Below, in pieces: positions 1 to 6,836 of a stretch of 10,115 nucleotides of DNA. Below the pieces are notes generated by a model. The model had not been told where the DNA came from, ran no database searches, and saw only the letters and a list, made by a program, of their open reading frames with translations. The position numbers and the translations under genes are program-made. Position 1 is the stretch's first letter, and each line of letters opens with the position of its first letter. Source of the stretch: an uncultured Clostridia bacterium (GTDB taxonomy: Bacteria; Bacillota; Clostridia; Oscillospirales; Acutalibacteraceae); NCBI GenBank assembly GCA_946186535.1, contig CAMHNT010000063.1, positions 1 to 10,115 on the forward strand, read 5' to 3'.

Positions 1-24
1 TGCTCTCTTGAAGAGTGCTTATCT

Positions 25-53
25 ATAATACCACATCGATTTACATTTGTCAA
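25..53 (-). promoter_or_regulatory. Sigma-A promoter facing left, out of the window
   Basis: On the minus strand there is a consensus -35 box TTGACA (48-53), a 17 bp spacer and a TATTAT -10 box (25-30). Transcription would run leftward off the window edge. The first transcribed bases (about 1-18) contain a short near-palindrome with CTCTT/AAGAG arms. The gene it serves is not in the window, so its identity is unknown. Confidence 0.75.
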
Positions 54-132
54 CAGCTTTTTTCAAAAAATTTTGAATTTTTAACTCATTTTACTTTTAT
101 CACATTTTGCGGTTTTTATGCAGATGATTTTA

Positions 133-141
133 TGTTATAAT
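133..141 (+). promoter_or_regulatory. Extended -10 promoter for the HAD phosphatase gene
   Basis: TATAAT at 136-141 is preceded by TG at 133-134 (TGT-TATAAT), an extended -10 element. No good -35 box lies 16-18 bp upstream, which is common for extended -10 promoters. Transcription would start near 148, giving a ~30 nt leader that carries the GGGAGG ribosome binding site at 167-172. Confidence 0.6.
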
Positions 142-179
142 TAAACAAAACGCCATAGTTCAACCCGGGAGGAATAATA

Positions 180-995
180 ATGCAAAAAACTCTTTACATA
201 TCAGATCTTGACGGAACGCTTCTTGACAGTGAGCAGCACGTTTCCGAATACAGCTGTAAAATCATCAATTCACTCGTGGAAAGAGGCATGCTTTTTTCAT
301 ATGCAACCGCACGCTCGGTTCATACTGCTAAAAAAGCGGCGGACGGTTTGTCCGCTAAAATTCCGCTTATTGTATACAACGGTGCATTTATTATAAATAA
401 TCAGACACTGGAACGAATTGCGTCAAATACTTTTGCCGAAGAGGAATCCAATAAGATTTATTCCTCTCTGGTTTCGGGCGGCATTTATCCTATAGTGTAT
501 TCCCTGATTGACGGTATCGAAAAATTTTCCTACGTCACAAATACCTTAAGCGCAGGTCTAAGCGATTTTATTGATACAAGAAAAGGCGATTTCCGAAACC
601 GACCGCTGAACAATGAGAGCGGAATTCTTGATGGCAAGAAATTTTATTTTACATGCATCGATGCTAAGGAAAAGCTTGCTCCTGTTTATAATTCTCTTAA
701 GGACAAATTCAACTGCTTTTTTCAAACCGATATTTACAGTGGTGAATACTGGCTTGAAATAATGCCTGCCGCCGCAACTAAAGCAAATGCGATTTTGCAG
801 TTAAAGGATATTATGAAATGCGACAGGGTTGTTTCGTTCGGCGATGCTCTAAACGATATTCCTATGGCTGAGATATCCGATGAATTTTACGCTGTCGGAA
901 ATGCAGCTGATAAAATCAAGGAAATCGCCACGGGCATTATAGGCACCAACGACAATGATGGTGTTGCGAAATGGCTTCTCAAAAATTACAGATAG
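180..995 (+). CDS. Cof-like HAD-superfamily phosphatase (subclass IIB)
   Basis: A 271-residue cytosolic hydrolase of the haloacid dehalogenase superfamily. These enzymes remove phosphate from small metabolites such as sugar phosphates or flavin and cofactor phosphates through an aspartyl-phosphate intermediate. Motif I is DLDGTLLD, with nucleophile Asp9 and acid/base Asp11. The Thr in the YATAR stretch fits motif II, the Lys in ATKANAI fits motif III, and GDALNDIPM (Asp222, Asn225, Asp226) is the magnesium-binding motif IV. The long insert between motifs II and III is the C2-type cap that defines subclass IIB. The start is fixed by GGGAGG at 167-172, seven bases before ATG. Length and motifs are typical and intact. 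The gene appears monocistronic and ends in a hairpin shared with the convergent gene. Cof-type paralogues are numerous and the substrate cannot be read from sequence. Confidence 0.93.
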   Translation: MQKTLYISDLDGTLLDSEQHVSEYSCKIINSLVERGMLFSYATARSVHTAKKAADGLSAKIPLIVYNGAFIINNQTLERIASNTFAEEESNKIYSSLVSGGIYPIVYSLIDGIEKFSYVTNTLSAGLSDFIDTRKGDFRNRPLNNESGILDGKKFYFTCIDAKEKLAPVYNSLKDKFNCFFQTDIYSGEYWLEIMPAAATKANAILQLKDIMKCDRVVSFGDALNDIPMAEISDEFYAVGNAADKIKEIATGIIGTNDNDGVAKWLLKNYR

Positions 996-998
996 CAA

Positions 999-1036
999 AA
1001 ACTTGCTGCATCATTAAAGTTAAATGCAGCAAGTTT
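999..1036. terminator. Hairpin between convergent genes, probable bidirectional terminator
   Basis: A perfect 13 bp stem (AAACTTGCTGCAT at 999-1011 with its complement at 1024-1036) closes a 12 nt loop four bases after the HAD stop codon. The T-run is better on the minus strand (five T) than on the plus strand. It probably ends both the rightward phosphatase transcript and the leftward gene that stops at 1093. Confidence 0.75.
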
Positions 1037-1092
1037 AATAACCGAAATTAAAAATGTTTTGTTTTTAATTTTTCTGTTCCGCCAATCTGCCG

Positions 1093-2373
1093 CTAATCAA
1101 CCTCACAGTCAAAGTACGATGATTTGATCGCTTGTTTTTCTTCATTCGTTATTGTCCGCTCGGAATCTTCATAGAACTTCACTCGGTTCAGATTGTAAAA
1201 TCCAAACAAATCATCGACGCTATCCATATTTTCGGGATAAAGAAACAAAACGCTGCACTCGGGAAACTCCCGTGCAAAATCGGTTACTTTCATTCCTTTA
1301 TTATTAATAAAAATTTTCGTTTCGTGTGAGCCTTTACTTGTGCAGGATATTTCCACCTTGTTTACGGTATTCATAAAATGAGGTGTATTGTCTTCAAACG
1401 AAACATCAAGGATATAGCCCGAATTTCCGAACTGTTCTTTTCTGTTTTCGGAAAATTCCTGTTTTAAATCCTCGTAAAGCGGATAAATATCATCAAACGT
1501 AAAATCATCGTGCGTAGATTTCACTCTGATAAGAACAGTCTTTCCGTCGTACAAAATATTACCGTAATACAAAGTCCAGTCATCACCGTATTTTTTCACA
1601 ACCTCGTCTGCAGCCTCTTTAACGTCATTACTTTCAAAGGGTAAATCGTAGGTTTCCTTGGAATTTTCTACCATGCAATCAGGCAGAATTTTTTCGATTT
1701 CGGCAACATCTTCAGATGAAATTTCATACGAAGAAAGATATACAAGATTTTCGAATTTCCTGATATTTTCAATATTTATAATTTTACTGTACTTCGCATC
1801 GAGCTGAGAAATTTCCGGAAAGTTTTCGGCAATCTCATCGATTGTAATATTATCGCTGGGGCTGCTTCGGAATAATATATTGTCATAAGAGCTTGTAATA
1901 TTTTCAATTTGATATGAATATGATATTGCATTTGTATACAGCTTGCTTGGATATCGGAAACAAAAATAAACGGCGCTGTCGGAATAGCTGTCATCATTAA
2001 AAACAGTTTCGCAACTATCCGAGTAGGTTTCCTTTACTGCCGCTAAATCAAGGCATTCAACCTCTTCATGCCAATTAAGCGAAATAAAAATTTCATTCGT
2101 ATTTTTTGAATAATTGATATCTTGCTGCCAATCGTATTTTTTAATCGAATCACATTCTGCAAGCAGCTGATTAAGCTTTTTATTTTCTTCCGAATCGGCA
2201 GACGTCGGATTATTTCCTTTATTTCCCTCCGAATAATCCGGCCGAGAACCGCTTTCAGGCATTATGGAAGAAATTCCGATAATAAACTCTCCAATAAAAA
2301 CTACTATTATTATTAAAATTGAAACAGGCAGGATCAGGGCGGCATAGAATTTTTTCTCCGAATTGTCAGACAT
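1093..2373 (-). CDS. Membrane-anchored protein of unknown function with an internal duplication
   Basis: I do not recognise this 426-residue protein. After a short charged N-terminus there is one strong hydrophobic segment (about residues 9-35), best read as a signal anchor because no lipobox cysteine follows it. A low-complexity Ser/Gly/Asn/Glu linker (about 40-70) comes next, then an acidic, Tyr/Ser/Asp-rich domain presumably outside the cell. The outer part looks like two diverged copies of one module, about residues 81-235 and 265-426. Each has a DW-aromatic-beta start, an acidic helix (AAVKETYSD / DDIYPLYED), and a shared core of the type ITIDEIAENFPE / MKVTDFAREFPE followed by an L-rich strand and a final DCMVE / DCEVD. 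ATG at 2373 is preferred over an in-frame GTG at 2382, because the GTG lies inside the GAGGTG ribosome binding site. It has its own promoter downstream of dusB. Confidence 0.8.
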   Translation of the reverse strand: MSDNSEKKFYAALILPVSILIIIVVFIGEFIIGISSIMPESGSRPDYSEGNKGNNPTSADSEENKKLNQLLAECDSIKKYDWQQDINYSKNTNEIFISLNWHEEVECLDLAAVKETYSDSCETVFNDDSYSDSAVYFCFRYPSKLYTNAISYSYQIENITSSYDNILFRSSPSDNITIDEIAENFPEISQLDAKYSKIINIENIRKFENLVYLSSYEISSEDVAEIEKILPDCMVENSKETYDLPFESNDVKEAADEVVKKYGDDWTLYYGNILYDGKTVLIRVKSTHDDFTFDDIYPLYEDLKQEFSENRKEQFGNSGYILDVSFEDNTPHFMNTVNKVEISCTSKGSHETKIFINNKGMKVTDFAREFPECSVLFLYPENMDSVDDLFGFYNLNRVKFYEDSERTITNEEKQAIKSSYFDCEVD

Positions 2374-2385
2374 GGCACTCACCTC

Positions 2386-2443
2386 AAAAAAACAAACAAC
2401 GGCTGTATAACGTAATTTTTAATTACATTATACAGTCGCTGTT
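2386..2443 (-). terminator. Intrinsic terminator after dusB
   Basis: On the minus strand a long, slightly imperfect stem (arms about 2422-2443 and 2395-2416, one A-C mismatch pair, one unpaired position, five-base loop) is followed by TTTGTTTTTTT at 2386-2394. It lies about 40 bp after the dusB stop and should end the dusB message. It overlaps the promoter of the next leftward gene, whose -10 box sits inside the 5' arm. Confidence 0.75.
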
Positions 2444-2455
2444 TATTGAAATCAA
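2427..2455 (-). promoter_or_regulatory. Sigma-A promoter for the 426-residue membrane-anchored protein
   Basis: On the minus strand, TTGATT (2450-2455), a 17 bp spacer and a perfect TATAAT (2427-2432) face the gene starting at 2373. The -10 box lies in the dusB terminator stem, so one DNA stretch ends one transcript and starts the next. Confidence 0.7.
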
Positions 2456-2482
2456 TAGCCAAAAAATAAATTTAAAGATTCT

Positions 2483-3448
2483 TCACACATTCATCTTATA
2501 AACCTCTCCGACCAGTTCTTCAAGCTCCCTGAACGTTGTGAGCTTTCCTGCGGCATTTCTGAAAGCCGCTGCGCCCTTAAAGCCTTTCAGATACCACGCA
2601 ACGTGCTTTCTCGCTTCACGCATGCCATGCTCCTCGCCCTTATACTCACAAAGAGCTTTTATGTGCTTTAGCATGACATACAGCCTTTCGGTTTTTGTCG
2701 GCGGCGGTATCTGTTTTTCATTTTTGAACCAGGAGTAAATCTGCATAAACAGCCACGGGTTGCCTAAAGCGCCCCTGCCTATCATAACAAGGTCACAGCC
2801 TGTTTCCTCATACATTCTCTGTGCGTCCTCGGCGGTTACAATATCGCCGTTGCCGATGACGGGAATTTTAACGGCGTCCTTCACTGCTTTTATAATTCCC
2901 CAGTCCGCATGACCCATGTACTGCTGAGATCTTGTCCGACCGTGAACGGCGACAGCCTTTGCACCGTTTGCTTCACAAATCTGAGCAACCTCGACCGCAT
3001 TAACGGAGCTTTCGTCCCAGCCCTTGCGTATCTTCACCGTAACCGGCACAGGCACAGCCTCACTCACAGCCTTTACAATCTCGCCGCAAAGCTTCGGATT
3101 TTTCATAAGCGCCGACCCACAGCCGTTGCCGCTGACCTTCGGCGCAGGACAGCCCATATTTATATCGATAATTTCCGGCTTGAACCGCATAGCCGTAACG
3201 GCAGCTTCCGCCATTGTCTGAGGTTCGTTTCCGAATATCTGAACGCCTGCCGGACGTTCCCTTTCGGATACCTCCATAAGTTCGGTTGACTTTACGCTTT
3301 TATATGAAACGCCCTTTGCACTGACCATTTCCGTAACAACATAAGCCGCTCCGAAATCTCTGCACAGCTCACGGAACGCTCTGTCCGCAACGCCTGCCAT
3401 AGGCGCAAGAGCGGCATAGCCTTTTATTTCTACATTACCTATAAACAT
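2483..3448 (-). CDS. dusB: tRNA-dihydrouridine synthase, DusB type
   Basis: A 321-residue FMN-dependent enzyme that reduces specific uridines in tRNA to dihydrouridine using NADPH. It is a TIM-barrel with a C-terminal helical tRNA-binding domain and acts in the cytosol. The N-terminal APMAGVADRAF is the FMN-binding signature. DINMGCPAPKV contains the catalytic cysteine (Cys100) that protonates the substrate. VTVKIRKGW (Lys139), AVHGRTR (His169), IGNGDI and IGRGALGNPW are flavin phosphate and barrel motifs. Length and all key residues are normal. The start has AGGAGGT at 3454-3460, five bases before ATG. It is followed by its own terminator and preceded at 65 bp by a small membrane-protein gene on the same strand, which may share its transcript. 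In many Firmicutes one Dus protein serves several tRNA positions, so the exact site modified is not certain. Confidence 0.95.
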   Translation of the reverse strand: MFIGNVEIKGYAALAPMAGVADRAFRELCRDFGAAYVVTEMVSAKGVSYKSVKSTELMEVSERERPAGVQIFGNEPQTMAEAAVTAMRFKPEIIDINMGCPAPKVSGNGCGSALMKNPKLCGEIVKAVSEAVPVPVTVKIRKGWDESSVNAVEVAQICEANGAKAVAVHGRTRSQQYMGHADWGIIKAVKDAVKIPVIGNGDIVTAEDAQRMYEETGCDLVMIGRGALGNPWLFMQIYSWFKNEKQIPPPTKTERLYVMLKHIKALCEYKGEEHGMREARKHVAWYLKGFKGAAAFRNAAGKLTTFRELEELVGEVYKMNV

Positions 3449-3513
3449 TCAAGACCTCCTGTTTTTATGTCGGGGACTTTTTTCGACAGCGTTATTAAAT
3501 ATAAAGCAGAAAT

Positions 3514-3963
3514 TTATATTATATAATTTACTACTCCATATATAAAATGACAAATAGTAAAGCAGACCGCAGGAACAACTGCTATAACATTTTTTCTCTC
3601 CAACGCAAAAAAGATAAATGCAAGACAAGGAGGAAGTGTCAAAGACAGTATCACAAATGGATTGATAAAGCCAATGTAATATAACACCCAGCCTATAAAG
3701 TATAAAATAATACAAACCATTGAAGATATAAGCAACGGTGAAAACTGTAATTTATTTCTTTCTTTGTTTATGATAATGCAAAGAGAACTAACAAATAAAA
3801 CTTGACAAATCGAACCAACAGTATCAATGATTGCAGTTACTGATTCTTTTCTCAATACATCATTTGGCGCAGGGATTGCTATCCAAATAAAATTTGGAAT
3901 CATTACAATCATAAAAACGATTATGCCACATATATCAACGCCAAATCTGTACTTTTTTAGCAA
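3514..3963 (-). CDS. Small multi-pass membrane protein, unknown function
   Basis: A 149-residue very hydrophobic protein with about five predicted membrane helices (roughly residues 9-28, 42-66, 76-97, 101-120, 126-145). The loop after helix 1 carries MIPNFIWIAIPAPNDVLRKES, which resembles uncharacterised membrane proteins common in clostridia, recalled rather than searched. I chose the TTG start at 3963 because AGGAGGAG lies six bases upstream. An in-frame ATG at 4026 would add 21 polar, unlikely residues, has no ribosome binding site, and runs into the tRNA-Gly terminator. The reading frame continues close to dusB (65 bp gap) with no clear terminator between, so the two may be co-transcribed. 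No catalytic motif is visible. Confidence 0.75.
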   Translation of the reverse strand: MLKKYRFGVDICGIIVFMIVMIPNFIWIAIPAPNDVLRKESVTAIIDTVGSICQVLFVSSLCIIINKERNKLQFSPLLISSMVCIILYFIGWVLYYIGFINPFVILSLTLPPCLAFIFFALERKNVIAVVPAVCFTICHFIYGVVNYII

Positions 3964-4024
3964 AGTTCTCTCCTCCTCTAAATTACAATTTATTTCAGTC
4001 ACACATTGTAAAAAGTAATAAAAC

Positions 4025-4050
4025 AAAAAAGGTCAACCAAAGGTTGACCT
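4025..4050 (-). terminator. Intrinsic terminator of tRNA-Gly
   Basis: On the minus strand AGGTCAACC (4042-4050) pairs perfectly with GGTTGACCT (4030-4038) across a three-base loop, followed directly by a run of T (4025-4030). It lies nine bases beyond the 3' end of the tRNA. Confidence 0.9.
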
Positions 4051-4059
4051 AAACTCAAG

Positions 4060-4132
4060 AGCGGATGACGGGGCTCGAACCCGCTACCTCCACCTTGGCA
4101 AGGTGGCGCTCTACCAGATGAGCTACATCCGC
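4060..4132 (-). tRNA. tRNA-Gly (anticodon GCC)
   Basis: A 73-nt cloverleaf read on the minus strand. The 7 bp acceptor stem is GCGGATG/CATCCGC with discriminator T. The D-arm is GCTC/GAGC, the anticodon stem CCACC/GGTGG with loop TTGCCAA (anticodon GCC), and the T-arm GCGGG/CCCGT with loop TTCGAGC. GCC reads GGC and GGU glycine codons. The 3' CCA is not encoded and must be added by nucleotidyltransferase. It is a single-gene transcription unit with its own promoter and terminator. The last T-stem pair is a G-T wobble, which is unremarkable. Confidence 0.97.
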
Positions 4133-4165
4133 ATTTGTTTTGCCGTCTTTCGTGACTGCTTGATT

Positions 4166-4194
4166 ATTATATCACCATATTTTATATTTGTCAA
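4166..4194 (-). promoter_or_regulatory. Perfect-consensus sigma-A promoter of tRNA-Gly
   Basis: On the minus strand TTGACA (4189-4194), exactly 17 bp, TATAAT (4166-4171), all matching consensus, with A-runs upstream of the -35 box that could act as an UP element. Transcription would start about 27 bp before the mature tRNA 5' end, leaving a short leader for RNase P. Confidence 0.92.
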
Positions 4195-4238
4195 CACTTT
4201 TTTCCAATTTTTTTATTTTTTCCTTTTCGGTGCACGAT

Positions 4239-4598
4239 TCAGAATCCCAGCGAAAACGACAGGTTGTGTATTCCTGAAACAGTCATAACGACGGCGGCAA
4301 GATAAGCAACAGACACTAACGTAAAGATAACGCAGGAAAGAATCCCCTTCCTCGACTTTAACACCTTTATCAATATAGCAGCGATAACCGATAACGCCGC
4401 CGCAATACCAAGATACACACAAAAATAGATACCGAACATCAGCGCAAATACAAAAAGTACTGCGTCTCCGTCCGACTCTCCCCATACCGAAAGGATATAA
4501 GAAACGACAAGAATTACTGCATATGCTATAAGATAGAATTTGAATTTGATATTGTAGAATTTTTTATCCGTGATTTTGGTTAGTTTTCGTTCATTCAT
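4239..4598 (-). CDS. Small membrane protein, unknown function
   Basis: A 119-residue protein with a basic N-terminus (about 18 residues, many Lys) and three or four hydrophobic segments at roughly residues 20-39, 46-65, 66-80 and 86-108. There are no recognisable catalytic motifs. The ATG at 4598 is chosen because AGGAGA lies seven bases upstream. An in-frame upstream ATG at 4652 would give 137 residues but has no ribosome binding site. It stands upstream of the tRNA-Gly promoter and is divergent from the flippase gene at 4732. Neither a clear promoter nor a terminator is visible. I do not recognise the family. Confidence 0.65.
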   Translation of the reverse strand: MNERKLTKITDKKFYNIKFKFYLIAYAVILVVSYILSVWGESDGDAVLFVFALMFGIYFCVYLGIAAALSVIAAILIKVLKSRKGILSCVIFTLVSVAYLAAVVMTVSGIHNLSFSLGF

Positions 4599-4731
4599 TG
4601 CAGTATCTCCTAAAATAATTCTTATCAGACCCCAAATGCCATACTTCATCAAAGCAACTCAATAGCATAAACCCGTCCTTCCCACATATAAATTAAAAGA
4701 CAATTTATAAAATTCAAGGCGGTGTTCAGGA

Positions 4732-6126
4732 TTGCTGAAAAAAAGGTTTATAAAAAATTCTCTTCTTATGACCGGAACTCTTGTTGTCACTCAGATAATC
4801 GCTGTTATGTTCAATATCTACATAAGCCAGAAGATAGGCGCGGAAGGTATGGGAATTTATCGGCTTGTTATAACCGTTTACGCTTTTTCCGCAACATTTG
4901 CCACCTCCGGAATCACTCTCGCAGTGACTCGTCTGGTTACGGATTCCATTGCTTTCGGACGTTACGGAGTTGCAAAAAGGGCAGTTACGATATGTATGTC
5001 TATCGGAATCGCCTTAAGCAGTATAGCAGGAACACTACTGTTTTTTCTTTCATCTAAAATAGGCATTGACTTTCTGGGGGACGCAAGAACCGTTCTGTCT
5101 TTGAAAGTCCTTTCGGCAAGCCTCCCGTTCATGTCTGTTTCCGCCTGCTTCCGAGGATATTTTCTCGCCGTAAGAAAAGTGATAAAATCAGCCAGTGAGC
5201 AGCTATTTGAACAGATTATTCAGATAGCCGTGTGTATAGCCATCATCACGCCGTTGTGCGAAAAAGGACTTGAGTACGCCTGCTGTGCCGTTGCGATTGG
5301 AACAACTGTTTCGGAAATGGGAAGCTGTGTTTATTCCGCTGTTCTGTATTTCCTTGATATCAAAAAATATAAAGCAAAAAGCGAAAAAACGGACGGCACA
5401 TTAAAAAAGCTTTGTTCAATAGGGCTTCCGGTAATGGGAAGCTCCTGTCTGCGCTCGGGACTGAGTATGTATGAAAATACACTCATTCCCTCCGGACTTC
5501 AGAAATACGGATTCACCCCCGAAAACGCTCTGGCGGAATACGGCGTAATAACAGGAATGGCAATGCCGGTTCTGATGTTTCCGGCTGTTTTTCTTTCTTC
5601 CTTTTCAACTCTTATGATTCCGGAAATGAGTGAAGCAAAAGCCGAGAATCACACCAACGGTATTTCACGCATGGCAAAAAAAGTTCTGAAAGCAACCTTT
5701 CTTTTCATTATACCCACAACCGTATTTTTCCTGACGTTTTCAGATATGCTCGGAAAGCTCCTTTACAATCGTGACGATGTCGGATTCTATATAAAAATAC
5801 TCGCACTCACAGTACCTTTTTCATATCTCGACCACGTTGTTGACGGTATGCTGAAAGGACTGAATCAACAGCTTCATTACTTCACCTACAATATAATCGA
5901 CTCATCAATCAGAGTCATACTTGCTATGTTTCTTATACCTCATCTGGGAATAAGAGCAATTATTATAATAATGTTCGTCAGCACAATTTTAAATTCGACT
6001 CTCTCGACCTATCGGCTTATCAAGGTAGCAAACATTGAAATAGACGTTTTCAACTGGATAGTAAAGCCTGCGGTTATTTCCGCTTTCACAGCATTTATTA
6101 TTCTTCGGTTCAGGACTATATTTTAA
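4732..6126 (+). CDS. SpoVB-like oligosaccharide flippase (MATE/MOP superfamily)
   Basis: A 464-residue polytopic membrane protein with about 12-14 helices along its whole length. The N-terminal block, IYISQKIGAEGMGIYRL preceded by a hydrophobic helix, and the later FRGYFLAVRKV...SEQLFEQIIQI block are typical of the stage V sporulation protein B and polysaccharide-biosynthesis transporter branch of the MOP superfamily. Members flip lipid-linked glycans or peptidoglycan precursors across the membrane. SpoVB itself acts in spore cortex synthesis, but paralogues are common, so the substrate is open. The start is TTG at 4732, with AAGGCGGTG at 4716-4724 seven bases upstream. A TATAAA at 4706-4711 could be a -10 box but has no clear -35. 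A 9 bp hairpin (6100-6108 with 6128-6136) spans the stop codon but lacks a T-run. Confidence 0.88.
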   Translation: MLKKRFIKNSLLMTGTLVVTQIIAVMFNIYISQKIGAEGMGIYRLVITVYAFSATFATSGITLAVTRLVTDSIAFGRYGVAKRAVTICMSIGIALSSIAGTLLFFLSSKIGIDFLGDARTVLSLKVLSASLPFMSVSACFRGYFLAVRKVIKSASEQLFEQIIQIAVCIAIITPLCEKGLEYACCAVAIGTTVSEMGSCVYSAVLYFLDIKKYKAKSEKTDGTLKKLCSIGLPVMGSSCLRSGLSMYENTLIPSGLQKYGFTPENALAEYGVITGMAMPVLMFPAVFLSSFSTLMIPEMSEAKAENHTNGISRMAKKVLKATFLFIIPTTVFFLTFSDMLGKLLYNRDDVGFYIKILALTVPFSYLDHVVDGMLKGLNQQLHYFTYNIIDSSIRVILAMFLIPHLGIRAIIIIMFVSTILNSTLSTYRLIKVANIEIDVFNWIVKPAVISAFTAFIILRFRTIF

Positions 6127-6242
6127 GCCGAAGAATCCGACGGAGAAATACCGAACAGATTAACGGACAAATAAAGGACAAATCAAAGAAATAAATAAAG
6201 AATATGTTACACCCATGATTGATGGTTCACGTCAGTAATAAC

Positions 6243-6264
6243 TCCGGAATCGCAGTAAAATAAA
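6243..6264. repeat. 22 bp direct repeat, copy 1
   Basis: This 22 bp sequence (begins TCCGGAATCGCAG, ends AAAATAAA) recurs exactly at 6351-6372, 108 bp downstream. A GTCCAATG word also recurs in the interval. Confidence 0.9.
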
Positions 6265-6350
6265 GTAGGAAAAGTCCAATGAGTATAATTGAGAGAAACC
6301 CTGACACCCTAAGTCCCCTTCCTCGGGCGATGTCCAATGTAAAGAGTATG

Positions 6351-6372
6351 TCCGGAATCGCAGTAAAATAAA
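6351..6372. repeat. 22 bp direct repeat, copy 2
   Basis: Exact second copy of 6243-6264. It abuts the rpsT terminator, so its AT-rich end forms the U-tract of that terminator on the minus strand. Confidence 0.9.
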
Positions 6373-6397
6373 AAACCGCTCGGGATGGAGCGGTTTT
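6365..6397 (-). terminator. Intrinsic terminator of rpsT
   Basis: On the minus strand a perfect 10 bp stem (AAAACCGCTC with GAGCGGTTTT, 6388-6397 and 6372-6381) closes a six-base loop and continues into a T-rich run, 35 bp after the rpsT stop. Confidence 0.92.
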
Positions 6398-6431
6398 GGA
6401 AGTCTTATTGACTTTTGCTTTACTGAAAGAA

Positions 6432-6692
6432 TCAGTTAGCAGCGTTAAGCTTCTTAACAAGTGCAGACTTGTTTCTTGCAGCCTTGTTCTTGTGAAGTAA
6501 ACCTCTTGCAGCAGCCTGGTCGATCTTCTTGATAGCAACCTTTACTGCTTCTGCCTTGTCAGCAGCATTAGTGTCGATAGCAGCGTTAGCCTTCTTGATT
6601 GTTGTCTTCAATGCAGACTTTGCAGCCTTGTTCTGAGCTGTTTTTGTAGCGATAACCTTAACACGCTTCTTAGCTGATTTAATGTTCGGCAT
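6432..6692 (-). CDS. rpsT: Small ribosomal subunit protein S20
   Basis: An 86-residue, Lys/Ala-rich, helical protein that binds 16S rRNA (5' domain and helix 44) early in 30S assembly. The N-terminus MPNIKSAKKRV, the middle KSALKTTIKKA, and the C-terminal block GLLHKNKAARNKSALVKKLN are family signatures, and the length matches the usual 85-90. The ATG at 6692 is correct: an in-frame GTG at 6701 lies within the GGAGGTG ribosome binding site. The gene is monocistronic, with its own promoter (6730-6758) and a strong terminator, as is common for rpsT. Confidence 0.97.
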   Translation of the reverse strand: MPNIKSAKKRVKVIATKTAQNKAAKSALKTTIKKANAAIDTNAADKAEAVKVAIKKIDQAAARGLLHKNKAARNKSALVKKLNAAN

Positions 6693-6729
6693 CGTAAGCA
6701 CCTCCTTTAATACGTCTCATTCATATAGT

Positions 6730-6758
6730 ATGATAGCATTAATTCGGTTAAAAATCAA
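6730..6758 (-). promoter_or_regulatory. Sigma-A promoter of rpsT
   Basis: On the minus strand TTGATT (6753-6758), a 17 bp spacer ending in TGC, and TATCAT (6730-6735) give a -35 plus extended -10 promoter about 40 bp before the rpsT start codon. Confidence 0.82.
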
Positions 6759-6836
6759 GAGTTTTTCTCAATTTATTTAACATTGATGTCATTTTCTGCA
6801 CACTGAACTATTCCACGAAGGAATTTAAGCGAAAAA

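Larger units (their letters stand above)
6127..6431. other. Gene-free stretch between the flippase and rpsT
   Basis: About 300 bp with no credible gene. It holds the tail of the stop-codon hairpin, one ACCGAACAG word at 6150-6158 like the operator half-sites at 9295-9324, short related repeats (GGACAAAT at 6165-6172 and 6176-6183), two exact copies of a 22 bp sequence, two copies of GTCCAATG, and the rpsT terminator. The minus-strand open frame here extends only by reading through the rpsT terminator and out of frame across rpsT, so I do not call it. Confidence 0.6.

Noticed and set aside
2909..3289. 126-codon plus-strand frame inside dusB
   Set aside because: Antisense shadow of a well-supported dusB coding sequence, without its own ribosome binding site or recognisable protein features.
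6227..6538. 103-codon open frame on the minus strand overlapping rpsT
   Set aside because: It overlaps rpsT out of frame, crosses the rpsT terminator, and includes translations of the 22 bp repeats. It has no ribosome binding site.
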